NCBI GenBank assembly: GCA_024644775.1
Contig: JAHEHB010000346.1
Span: 1 to 5,973 of the forward strand
DNA: 5,973 bases
Direction of reading: 5' to 3'
From: Deltaproteobacteria bacterium
GTDB taxonomy: Bacteria; Desulfobacterota; Desulfobacteria; Desulfobacterales; SURF-15
The notes below the pieces were generated by a model. The model saw only the letters and a list, made by a program, of their open reading frames with translations. It was not told where the DNA came from and did not search any database. Position 1 is the stretch's first letter. Every line of letters starts with the position of its first letter. The position numbers and the translations under genes are program-made. Positions 1 through 5,569 of this stretch are shown piece by piece.

Positions 1-1092
1 CAATTCAAACTTCAACGGATTGCTCGGTCCGTACCCGGCTTCTTTCAACAACTTTTTGGCTTTTTCCGGATCGTATGGATAGGGTTGTTTGTGGTTGGGA
101 TTGTGGGTCCAGAACCAGGGATGATAGGGGCCCACAGATTCCGCGGCATATCCCTCAAAAACCCCTTCGATGATGGCCTGCCGGTCAATGGCGTGGGAGA
201 TGGCTTGGCGCACCCGGACGTCGTTAAAGGGCTTTATCTTGGTGTTCAGATAGATCTGTTCGTGCTGAATGCCGGTTACCAGCAGGACTTCGACGTTTTT
301 ATCTTCCTTTAAGGTTTTGATGTCTTTTCGGGCGACATCTTCCATGATATGGACCTCGCCGAGTCTCAACTGCATCAGGGCGGTGGATTCCTCGGGGATA
401 AACTTGAAAACGACCTTGTCGAGGTACGGAATACCTTCCCTCCAGTAGTTTTCGTTACGCTCCACCACGATACGATCCCCCTGGAGCCATTCCACGAATT
501 TAAAGGGGCCGGTACCCACAAACGCCTTGGTGCCGAAATCTTTTCCATACTTCTCCACGGCGGCCTTGGAAACCGCTATGACATCCCGGGTGGCCAGCTT
601 TACCAGGAAGGCGTTATCCGGTTTTTTGAGGGTAATCTTCAGGGTATAATCGTCTGTGGCTTCGACTTTGTCTACGTCCTTGTATTTCTTAAGAAGATAC
701 GACTTGTTGGCGGGATCCAGGATTCGGTTGATGGAGTATGCCGCCGCATGGGCGTCATATTTTGTGCCATCGTGGAATGTTACCCCTTTTCGGATGGGCA
801 TGATGTAAGTTTTGCCATCTTCCGAAACCTTGGGTAGTTCGGTGGCCAAGCGGGGGACGAATTCTCCCTTTTTTACGTCCCAATCATACAGGCACTCGCC
901 CATACCGCCGCTATGCACAATCCGATGGCCGGTGGTGGTTTGGATGTTGATGGGATCCATGGTCCACATATCCTGAAGAATGGCGACCTGTAAGGTCCCG
1001 CCGCGTTTGGGTTCGGCAGCAAATCCACTGCTGCAGATGAGCATCGTGCTCATAAAAACTGTTACAAATAGATAAAATAATGAACGTTTCAT
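1..1092 (-). CDS. Peptide ABC transporter substrate-binding protein (SBP family 5), C-terminus cut by window edge
   Basis: This is the periplasmic binding component of an Opp/Dpp-type importer; it captures a peptide or related oligomer and delivers it to the membrane permeases. The reading frame is open for 364 codons from the ATG at 1092 to the left edge; family members run to roughly 500-540 residues, so about a third is missing. Residues 1-26 form a signal peptide: KR at 2-3, a hydrophobic core, and probable cleavage near the FAA/AE junction at 25-26. Cys20 does not sit in a good lipobox, so a soluble periplasmic protein is more likely than a lipoprotein. Family hallmarks are the FHDGT stretch at 106-110, VGTGPFKF at 192-199, ENYW at 214-217 and PFNDVRVRQAISHAIDR at 288-304. 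The start is supported by GGAG 7 bases upstream within a purine-rich stretch. It follows the two ATPase genes on the same strand but is separated from them by 168 bases containing a likely terminator. The ligand cannot be read from the sequence; peptides, nickel chelates and oligosaccharides are all bound in this family. Confidence 0.93.
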   Translation of the reverse strand, partial: MKRSLFYLFVTVFMSTMLICSSGFAAEPKRGGTLQVAILQDMWTMDPINIQTTTGHRIVHSGGMGECLYDWDVKKGEFVPRLATELPKVSEDGKTYIMPIRKGVTFHDGTKYDAHAAAYSINRILDPANKSYLLKKYKDVDKVEATDDYTLKITLKKPDNAFLVKLATRDVIAVSKAAVEKYGKDFGTKAFVGTGPFKFVEWLQGDRIVVERNENYWREGIPYLDKVVFKFIPEESTALMQLRLGEVHIMEDVARKDIKTLKEDKNVEVLLVTGIQHEQIYLNTKIKPFNDVRVRQAISHAIDRQAIIEGVFEGYAAESVGPYHPWFWTHNPNHKQPYPYDPEKAKKLLKEAGYGPSNPLKFEL

Positions 1093-1105
1093 AATTCGTC
1101 TCCTT
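1093..1105 (-). promoter_or_regulatory. Ribosome binding site of the substrate-binding protein gene
   Basis: On the minus strand the sequence AAGGAGAAGGAGACGAATT directly precedes the ATG at 1092. The nearer GGAG lies 7 bases from the start, and a second AAGGAG lies further up. The doubled purine motif suggests strong translation, as expected for a binding protein that is needed in excess over the ATPases. Confidence 0.7.
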
Positions 1106-1145
1106 CTCCTTTTGCTTGTGATTTAAAAATACGCAACTATGATCG

Positions 1146-1170
1146 AAAAAAAGGTTGATTTTTCAACCTT
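1146..1170 (-). terminator. Rho-independent terminator downstream of the oppF-like gene
   Basis: A perfect 8-bp stem (AAGGTTGA at 1151-1158 against TCAACCTT at 1163-1170) encloses a 4-base loop. Read on the minus strand the stem runs into an uninterrupted seven-T tract (1152-1146), the classical intrinsic terminator layout. It lies about 90 bases after the oppF stop and 53 bases before the binding protein start, so it would separate the ATPase transcript from the binding protein transcript, or attenuate read-through. The plus strand also has a T-rich flank (1172-1176), but no plus-strand gene ends here. The stem is AT-rich, so efficiency may be moderate. Confidence 0.65.
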
Positions 1171-1178
1171 CTTTTTCA

Positions 1179-1222
1179 CCCCCACCCGGCCTCCTCCGTC
1201 CACGCCAGAGGCCGGGTGGGGG
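1179..1222. repeat. GC-rich 15-bp inverted repeat in the oppF/SBP intergenic region
   Basis: Positions 1179-1193 pair perfectly with 1208-1222 (15 bp, almost all G-C) around a 14-base loop. The core CCCACCCGGCCTC is mirrored by GAGGCCGGGTGGG. Neither strand shows a T tract immediately after it, so it is not a canonical terminator on its own. On the minus strand it lies just 3' of the oppF stop and just 5' of the AT-rich terminator hairpin. It could block 3' exonucleases, aid termination, or be a copy of a dispersed REP-like repeat. The pairing is certain; the role is not. Confidence 0.75.
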
Positions 1223-1260
1223 GTAAAATTGACCTTACCTTTAAACAAAGAACCTGATGA

Positions 1261-2307
1261 TCACTCTGTCCAAATCGACCGAAGATTCAACGAATCGGCG
1301 AGGTGACAGGTTACAAAATGCTTTTCACCCAAATCCCGATATATGGGCGCCTCGTTCTTACAAATTTCTTTTGCATACCGACACCGCGGGTGGAAATAGC
1401 AACCACTCGGTGGATTCATTGGACTCGGGACATCTCCTTCCAATGAAATTCGCTGGACTTTAAAGTCCGGATCCGGAACCGGCACCGCAGACATCAACGC
1501 TTCCGTGTACGGATGTTTCGCATCGGAAAAAAGCGCCACGGTTTGCGCTAATTCAACGACCTTTCCCAGATACATCACCGCAACCCGGCTGCTGATGTGT
1601 TTGACCACGGACAGGTCGTGGGCAATAAACAGATACGTTAAACCGAACTTTTCCTGCAATTCCTCCATCAGATTAATCACCTGTGCCTGAATGGAAACAT
1701 CCAGCGCCGATACAGGCTCATCGGCCACCACCAGCTGCGGTTCCAGCGCGAGGGCTCGGGCGATTCCGATCCGCTGACGCTGGCCGCCGGAAAACTCGTG
1801 CGGGTAGCGTTTCATGTGATCCGGTTTTAGTCCGACGGCATCCAATAATTTGATCACTCGATCTTCCCATTCACTTCCCCGTTTCATTCCATATACGAGA
1901 AGCGGTTCACCGACGATGGTTGCCACGGTCATACGCGGGTTCAAAGAAGAGTATGGGTCCTGAAAGATAATCTGCATATCGCGACGCAGGGTTTTGAGTA
2001 TCTGGCCGGTGGCAGTGGCGACATCCGTTTCCTTGTAAGCATCATTTTGGTCCGCCAGTTTTTTGCTGCGAAAACGAATTTCCCCGGCGGTCGGCTCCAC
2101 AAGACGTAGAATGGTCCGACCGGTGGTGGTTTTTCCACAACCGCTCTCACCGACTAACCCCAGGGTTTCCCCAGCATTGATAAATAGATCCACATCATCG
2201 ACGGCTTTCACATGGCCGACCACGCGTCTCAGAATTCCCCTGCGAACCGGGAAGTATTTCTTCAGGTTTTTAACATCAAGCAGAATATTGTTTGAAGACA
2301 CCGCCAT
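1261..2307 (-). CDS. oppF: Oligopeptide/dipeptide ABC transporter ATPase, OppF/DppF type
   Basis: This is one of the two cytoplasmic ATPases that power the peptide importer. Its 348 residues contain the full ABC set: Walker A GESGCGKT at 53-60, Q-loop Gln116 in [12 protein letters not shown], signature FSGGQ at 172-176, Walker B LVVADE at 192-197, D-loop SALD at 200-203 and switch His230. The C-terminal oligopeptide-transporter extension begins at HPYTEAL (265-271) and holds Cys303, Cys309, Cys316 and Cys334. In the family these ligate a [4Fe-4S] cluster, as reported in Dpp/Opp structures. The Walker A to Q-loop segment is about 12 residues longer than in E. coli OppF, with a polar stretch near 84-100. 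The PYSSLNPRM motif assigns it to the F rather than the D paralogue. It starts 25 bases after the stop of the oppD-like gene, consistent with co-transcription; a GAGGG motif lies about 10 bases upstream of the ATG. The symbol reflects family position; dppF is equally possible because the substrate is unknown. Confidence 0.95.
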   Translation of the reverse strand: MAVSSNNILLDVKNLKKYFPVRRGILRRVVGHVKAVDDVDLFINAGETLGLVGESGCGKTTTGRTILRLVEPTAGEIRFRSKKLADQNDAYKETDVATATGQILKTLRRDMQIIFQDPYSSLNPRMTVATIVGEPLLVYGMKRGSEWEDRVIKLLDAVGLKPDHMKRYPHEFSGGQRQRIGIARALALEPQLVVADEPVSALDVSIQAQVINLMEELQEKFGLTYLFIAHDLSVVKHISSRVAVMYLGKVVELAQTVALFSDAKHPYTEALMSAVPVPDPDFKVQRISLEGDVPSPMNPPSGCYFHPRCRYAKEICKNEAPIYRDLGEKHFVTCHLADSLNLRSIWTE

Positions 2308-2332
2308 GTGACACGTTCCCTCGGTCTATCGT

Positions 2333-3316
2333 TTACAACCAACAGGCCGCTGAATGACCCGGTTTAATCTCCTTAAGCGGAGGAATCTTTGTTTTGCAGA
2401 TGTCCTTTGCATGTGGACACCTGGGTCCAAATCCGCACCCTTGCGCTACATCAAACGGGTCCGGTACAACACCTTCGATGGGAACCAGTTTTTCCTTACC
2501 CCGGGCGGCAAGAGATGGAATGGAGTGCATCAACCCCTGGGTATACGGATGGATGGGGTTGTGGAAAATTTCCCGTACCGGCGCGGATTCGACTATTTTT
2601 CCAAGGTACATAACAATCACATCGTCGGCCATGCCGGCAATCACCCCAAGATCGTGTGTTATAAATTTGATGGCCGTCCGATACTTTGTGCGAAGCGCGT
2701 TCATAAGGTCCAACACCTGAGCCTGTATCGTAACGTCAAGGGCAGTGGTTGGCTCATCTGCAATCAATAGGGCTGGATTGCATGACAATGCCATGGCGAT
2801 CATGGCCCGTTGTCGCATGCCGCCGGAAAGCTGATGCGGGTATTCCGCTAACCGTTGTTTCGGAGAGGGGATACCCACCGATTGCAACATTTCGACCGCT
2901 TTATCCTGTGCTTCTTTCTTTGTCAGGCTTTGGTGGAGGACGATCGCCTCTATTATCTGATTGCCGATGGTAAAGGCCGGATTCAGGGAGGTCATCGGTT
3001 CCTGAAAAATCATGGCGATCTCGTTTCCACGGATTTCACGCATCTCACTTCCCTTGGGATTAAGTTTTGTGAGATCGACAACATTTCCATTCCGATAGTA
3101 AAGAATTTCACCCGCTTCGATCTTGCCGGGCGGCATCTGGATAAGACCCATAATCGTTTGCGCGGTCACAGACTTGCCACATCCGCTCTCGCCGACCACA
3201 CCCAAAGTTTTCTCCGGCTCTATGGTGAAATCGACCCCATCGACGGCCCGAACCACACCGTCCCACGTATAAAAATAGGTTTTTAGATTTTTTACTTCAA
3301 TTAAGGGCACTGCCAT
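2333..3316 (-). CDS. oppD: Oligopeptide/dipeptide ABC transporter ATPase, OppD/DppD type
   Basis: This is the partner ATPase of the OppF-like protein; the two would form the heterodimeric motor below the permease pair. In 327 residues it shows Walker A GESGCGKS at 42-49, Q-loop Gln105 in [12 protein letters not shown], signature LSGGM at 163-167, Walker B LLIADE at 183-188, D-loop TALD at 191-194 and switch His221. The EPMTSLNP and LSGGMRQR wording is typical of the D paralogue. The C-terminal extension starts at HPYTQGL (256-262) and carries Cys294, Cys300, Cys307 and Cys325, with the same 5-6-17 spacing as in the OppF-like protein. This fits a [4Fe-4S] site in both halves. The ATG at 3316 is preceded by GAGGT about 10 bases upstream. 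It is the first gene of the visible operon. The usual permease genes oppB and oppC are not upstream, where an amidohydrolase remnant sits instead. dppD is an equally valid name. Confidence 0.95.
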   Translation of the reverse strand: MAVPLIEVKNLKTYFYTWDGVVRAVDGVDFTIEPEKTLGVVGESGCGKSVTAQTIMGLIQMPPGKIEAGEILYYRNGNVVDLTKLNPKGSEMREIRGNEIAMIFQEPMTSLNPAFTIGNQIIEAIVLHQSLTKKEAQDKAVEMLQSVGIPSPKQRLAEYPHQLSGGMRQRAMIAMALSCNPALLIADEPTTALDVTIQAQVLDLMNALRTKYRTAIKFITHDLGVIAGMADDVIVMYLGKIVESAPVREIFHNPIHPYTQGLMHSIPSLAARGKEKLVPIEGVVPDPFDVAQGCGFGPRCPHAKDICKTKIPPLKEIKPGHSAACWL

Positions 3317-3379
3317 CTCGCGTTTTACCTCTAAAATCGAAGATCACGAATCGGGCAAATCTGTCTGCTCCATGTTGTC

Positions 3380-3442
3380 CGGCGTTTACACGGAAATACT
3401 AGTGTTATGAACCAATGGTGGGTGTAAATGGTTATTACGCCG
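3380..3442 (-). promoter_or_regulatory. Possible structured 5' leader of the opp operon (bulged stem, possible pseudoknot)
   Basis: Between the candidate promoter and the oppD start, CGGCG (3380-3384) and the adjoining TTTACA (3385-3390) are complementary to CGCCG (3438-3442) and TGTAAA (3423-3428). This gives an 11-bp split stem interrupted on one side only by a 9-base bulge (3429-3437). C3391 and G3422 can add one more pair. The bulge contains TGGTT (3429-3433), which can pair with AACCA (3410-3414) in the loop, so a pseudoknot is possible. The complementarity is seen directly; that it forms in RNA and regulates the operon is inference. No known riboswitch class was recognised. Confidence 0.35.
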
Positions 3443-3503
3443 CTGTTCTGAATTAAAAAGATCGTTTAAATATATGATTTTTTTCATACAATTATGTCTA
3501 AAT

Positions 3504-3532
3504 ATTTAATACAAAACGAAATTTGGTGTCAA
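3504..3532 (-). promoter_or_regulatory. Candidate sigma-70-type promoter for the oppD-oppF transcript
   Basis: The minus strand has a perfect TTGACA at 3532-3527. Possible -10 boxes in the AT-rich stretch that follows are TTAAAT (3509-3504, spacer 17) or TATTAA (3511-3506, spacer 15). Each matches the consensus at four of six positions. Transcription would start near 3497, leaving a leader of about 180 bases before oppD. The element lies just beyond the truncated end of the amidohydrolase remnant. Confidence 0.5.
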
Positions 3533-3552
3533 GCCTTATTTTCACATTGTAG

Positions 3553-3826
3553 CTACAAAATAGCCATTTCTTTTACCACTGCTTCATCATACTCAAGGGT
3601 ACCATCCTCCACACCCAGCCAGTTACAGTGTGCGATCGAATCGACACCGGCTCTCACTGCACTCCGTATGCCCTCCGTCGCATTTCCGTGCACAGCGACT
3701 CGTTTATTTAACCGATGGGCGTCCTCGACCGCCGCGGTCAGCTCACCCACACCGTATTGGGCTCTTCGCCGGTTGGACATGGGTGTCAAGGTACCACCGG
3801 TTGCCATTATTTTTCATTTGATCAAC
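3553..3826 (-). pseudogene. Remnant of a metal-dependent amidohydrolase (imidazolonepropionase/prolidase-like)
   Basis: An 84-codon stretch (3807-3553) matches only the central part of the amidohydrolase superfamily, whose imidazolonepropionase-like members are near 400 residues. Recognisable parts are MATGG at 1-5, TAAVEDAHRLNKRVAVH ending at His40, and GVDSIAH ending at His60. The two His residues correspond to metal ligands of the TIM-barrel active site. The usual HAH pair appears here as HGN, so the second His is lost. The intact family would continue upstream with a (D)xxKIMATGG motif. That continuation is present (VDQMK, 3826-3812) but in another frame, and removing one base from the five-T run at 3810-3814 restores VDQMKIMATGG. 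No convincing homology continues further upstream, and the 3' side ends abruptly after YDEAVVKEMA at a TAG. Both ends of the barrel are therefore missing, and the fragment cannot be an active enzyme. The family includes peptide- and amino-acid-cleaving enzymes, which would suit a neighbouring peptide importer, but that link is inference. Confidence 0.75.
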
Positions 3827-3915
3827 AAATCTACGTTCAAAATAGAATTCACTCAGTTGGGTTGGCAGGGTGAAATATAGCTATATGTATGTGCCAGTGG
3901 CCAATAATAAATTGA

Positions 3916-4491
3916 TCAAGCGTATTCTTTAATAATGATTTCAGACGGTTTTCGTTTCGGCACATGGTGCACCTGATCTTCATCACGCCAGTATTTGGTA
4001 TCGCCGCCTTCTTCAAGCTCTGTAAGTTTTACGACTTCTTTGGGTTTCCCCAGAGCAACCACCAGAAGTATTTCATATTTTTCATCGATGCTAAGGGTTT
4101 GTCGGAGTTCCTTTTTTCGGATCGAAGCCAGCATGCATCCGCCCAACCCTTTTTCCACCGCGCCGAGAAGAATATTGGTACATGAAATGCCATGATCCAC
4201 ACCGGCTTTACCGATGGTGGTATCTTCCAATACGATGATATAACCCGCAGGGTGTTCACCCTCTTCGGGCCCCGGCCAATCTTTGAGGGCCGCCGCCCAG
4301 GTGAGTTGATCAAATATGGTGGCATTCGTTTCGGAGTCGCATGAGAGAATGTACTTGAGAGGTTGCTTGTTTCCCCCCGAGGAGGATATGCGACCAAGCT
4401 CTGCGAGCTCCTTAAGAGTATCCATGCTAATTGGGGAATCCTGATGGAACCGCCGATAACTTCGATTTTTGAGCACCAAGTCTTTAATCAT
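3916..4491 (-). CDS. Nitroreductase-family FMN oxidoreductase
   Basis: This is a 191-residue, single-domain protein of the nitroreductase superfamily: homodimeric, FMN-binding, NAD(P)H-using enzymes that reduce nitro groups, quinones or related acceptors, or act in more specialised flavin chemistry. Evidence includes the N-terminal RSYRRF motif (10-15), whose arginines contact FMN phosphate in the family; NKQPLKY (41-47) at the second flavin-binding segment; the helix with DHGISCTNILLGAVEKGLGGC (99-119); and the closing strand VVALGKPKE (144-152). Length is normal for the compact members (about 170-200 residues). It is likely cytoplasmic, with no signal peptide or membrane segment. The start is well fixed by AAGGAGG 7 bases before the ATG. 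The true substrate cannot be inferred. It is apparently monocistronic: a remnant follows downstream, and the gene upstream is divergent. Confidence 0.9.
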   Translation of the reverse strand: MIKDLVLKNRSYRRFHQDSPISMDTLKELAELGRISSSGGNKQPLKYILSCDSETNATIFDQLTWAAALKDWPGPEEGEHPAGYIIVLEDTTIGKAGVDHGISCTNILLGAVEKGLGGCMLASIRKKELRQTLSIDEKYEILLVVALGKPKEVVKLTELEEGGDTKYWRDEDQVHHVPKRKPSEIIIKEYA

Positions 4492-4498
4492 GGGAACG

Positions 4499-4505
4499 CC
4501 TCCTT
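4499..4505 (-). promoter_or_regulatory. Consensus ribosome binding site of the nitroreductase gene
   Basis: AAGGAGG on the minus strand is fully complementary to the 16S anti-Shine-Dalgarno sequence, with 7 bases to the ATG at 4491. It is the best such site in the window and decides the start. Confidence 0.85.
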
Positions 4506-4530
4506 ACTATTAAAAATATTAATATTATTA

Positions 4531-4559
4531 ATTATTTAAGATCGATTATTGAGTTACAA
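4531..4559 (-). promoter_or_regulatory. Candidate promoter of the nitroreductase gene
   Basis: On the minus strand TTGTAA (4559-4554, four of six matches to -35) is followed after 17 bases by AATAAT (4536-4531, five of six matches to -10). A start near 4524 would give a leader of about 33 bases, all AT-rich up to the ribosome binding site. In such AT-rich DNA, chance matches are common. Confidence 0.4.
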
Positions 4560-4783
4560 CTAAACGATCCGATCGATTTTTTACTTTAGATAACAATTGC
4601 CGAATTCAAATGCAAATCGTATTTGGCAACCCCCTACACGATGACATCTGCTGGCGTTTTCGGGACCGAACGGAAAAGCCGCTTCATTTCCTGCAAAAGA
4701 CATTTTAATAATAATCTTGAAAACTTACTCCATATTTAGTACGGTGGATGCGTAGTTATTTTATAAAATTTTGTGGGATAAAA
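4560..4783. other. Divergent intergenic region between the nitroreductase and the small-protein/NTase unit
   Basis: The full gap between the two starts is 292 bases (4492-4783). It contains the nitroreductase promoter region at its left end and a possible plus-strand promoter near 4717-4745. The middle part (about 4560-4710) holds a short dyad CGATC-C-GATCG (4565-4575) and no open frame with coding character. No RNA gene was recognised. Confidence 0.5.
4717..4745 (+). promoter_or_regulatory. Weak candidate promoter for the small-protein/nucleotidyltransferase unit
   Basis: TTGAAA (4717-4722, five of six matches) is followed after 17 bases by TACGGT (4740-4745). The latter matches TATAAT at only three positions, although these are the most conserved ones (T, A and the final T). 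It would start transcription about 30 bases before the ATG at 4784. Confidence 0.25.
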
Positions 4784-5011
4784 ATGCTGAAAGAGCAAAT
4801 TCAAATTTACAGAAATCGATGGAAATTGGTAGCTGAGGCCGAAGAGCGGGAAATAAAGGAGGCGCCTTTTGAGCTTTTGCTGCAACAGACCATCTCCATT
4901 TGGGAAATCGCAAGCACATTGAATTTTTTAGAACAAAAGCAGGTACCCGACATGCTCTGGACCTATTTGCAGAAAAAATGGTTACGCCACGATGCCCGAC
5001 GATGTCAGTAA
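4784..5011 (+). CDS. Small helical protein of unknown function, paired with nucleotidyltransferase
   Basis: A 75-residue protein that I do not recognise from a named family. It is rich in charged residues and predicted mostly helical: an amphipathic Glu/Lys/Arg-rich N-terminal helix (about 2-28), a more hydrophobic helix (29-49, with Trp40), and a basic C-terminus with Trp59, Trp66 and the cluster KKWLRHDARR (64-73). There is no signal peptide or convincing membrane segment. The ATG at 4784 is preferred over one 36 bases upstream (4748). The upstream choice would add a poorly matching N-terminus and has a purine motif only one base away, whereas GGGA lies about 5 bases before 4784. Its last 20 bases overlap the start of the nucleotidyltransferase gene in another frame, which suggests translational coupling and joint function. 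From memory, small proteins with a similar tyrosine/tryptophan/glutamate pattern occur beside nucleotidyltransferase genes, but I cannot confirm this here. It may be an antitoxin, a substrate adaptor or a regulatory partner. Confidence 0.7.
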   Translation: MLKEQIQIYRNRWKLVAEAEEREIKEAPFELLLQQTISIWEIASTLNFLEQKQVPDMLWTYLQKKWLRHDARRCQ

Positions 5012-5564
5012 TAATCCACTATCCCCGGCCCTGCAGAGTGTGAGTCGACTTCTACAGCAAGAAGATGTTCAAGGAATGATCATTGGTGGTCTGGCTGCAA
5101 GCCTTCTGGGCCGTCCCAGGTACACAAATGATATTGACTTGGTAATTCTAGATCTTGACGATCGAATTCCAGAATTTATCCAAAAACTCAAAGGTTTCGG
5201 GATTGAACCGCGCGTCTCGGATGTAGAAAAGTTTGCATTAGAGTCCCGCGTATTGCTGATGCGTCATATAGAAAGTGGAATCAACATTGATATCTCTTTG
5301 GGCGTTTTACCCTTTGAAAGGGAGGCTGTAGAGAGGCGGTGTTCGGAGCCTGCCTTGGGCTTGGAAATTGTTTTGCCGACACCGGAAGATTTGATTATCT
5401 TCAAATCGATTTCACAGCGTCCCATTGATATTGAGGATATCAAAGCGATTCTATTACGGCACCCGCATTTAGACCGTGAGCGCATACTGTCAACGGTGCG
5501 GGAGTTTGCAGATGTCCTGGAAATGCCGAGACTCTATGAGAATATTAAATCTCTTCTAAAATAA
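4992..5564 (+). CDS. Nucleotidyltransferase-fold protein, AbiEii/DUF6036-like
   Basis: A 190-residue protein of the DNA polymerase beta-like nucleotidyltransferase superfamily, whose members transfer an NMP from an NTP onto protein, RNA or small molecules. The N-terminal helix leads into IIGGLAASLLGRPRYTNDIDL (30-50), holding the GG nucleotide loop (32-33) and the paired acidic metal ligands Asp47 and Asp49. The third acidic residue is probably Asp100 in INIDISLG. Further on, PTPEDLIIFKSISQRPIDIEDI (129-150) matches the E/D-L-x3-K and R-x3-D pattern seen in AbiEii-type proteins, which include type IV toxins, and in DUF6036 proteins. All three acids are present, so it may be catalytic. No clear Shine-Dalgarno motif precedes the ATG; the 20-base overlap with the upstream gene points to translational coupling. 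The GG rather than GS loop and the DID arrangement make the short MNT antitoxin type less likely. Its target is unknown. Confidence 0.82.
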   Translation: MPDDVSNNPLSPALQSVSRLLQQEDVQGMIIGGLAASLLGRPRYTNDIDLVILDLDDRIPEFIQKLKGFGIEPRVSDVEKFALESRVLLMRHIESGINIDISLGVLPFEREAVERRCSEPALGLEIVLPTPEDLIIFKSISQRPIDIEDIKAILLRHPHLDRERILSTVREFADVLEMPRLYENIKSLLK

Positions 5565-5569
5565 AAACT

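Noticed and set aside
349..837. Plus-strand open frame of 162 codons
   Set aside because: It is antisense to the substrate-binding protein, whose minus-strand frame is continuous, carries family motifs and has a good ribosome binding site. The plus-strand translation shows no recognisable motif.
1023..1042. Possible lipoprotein signal at Cys20 of the binding protein
   Set aside because: The three residues before the Cys are Met-Leu-Ile, which do not fit a lipobox (small residue at -1). Cleavage at the later FAA site is more plausible.
2354..2770. Plus-strand open frames opposite the oppD-like gene
   Set aside because: They lie inside a complete minus-strand ABC ATPase gene with all catalytic motifs and have no support of their own.
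3494..3880. Plus-strand open frame of 128 codons across the amidohydrolase remnant
   Set aside because: Its product is serine/threonine/proline-rich, low-complexity antisense translation with no recognisable domain, while the opposite strand matches amidohydrolase motifs.
3818..3919. Repeated palindrome TTGATCAA at 3818-3825 and 3912-3919
   Set aside because: Eight-base palindromes are expected by chance in AT-rich sequence, and one copy is part of the nitroreductase stop region.
4515..4526. Perfect palindrome AATATTAATATT upstream of the nitroreductase
   Set aside because: Composed only of A and T in a highly AT-rich promoter region; no second copy or known operator pattern.
4641..4739. 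A 32-codon plus-strand open frame upstream of the small-protein gene
   Set aside because: No Shine-Dalgarno sequence and no coding character; too short to separate from chance.
4748..4783. Alternative upstream ATG for the small protein, adding 12 residues
   Set aside because: Its only purine motif (GGTGG) is one base from the ATG, too close to act. The ATG at 4784 has better spacing and begins the charged helix directly.
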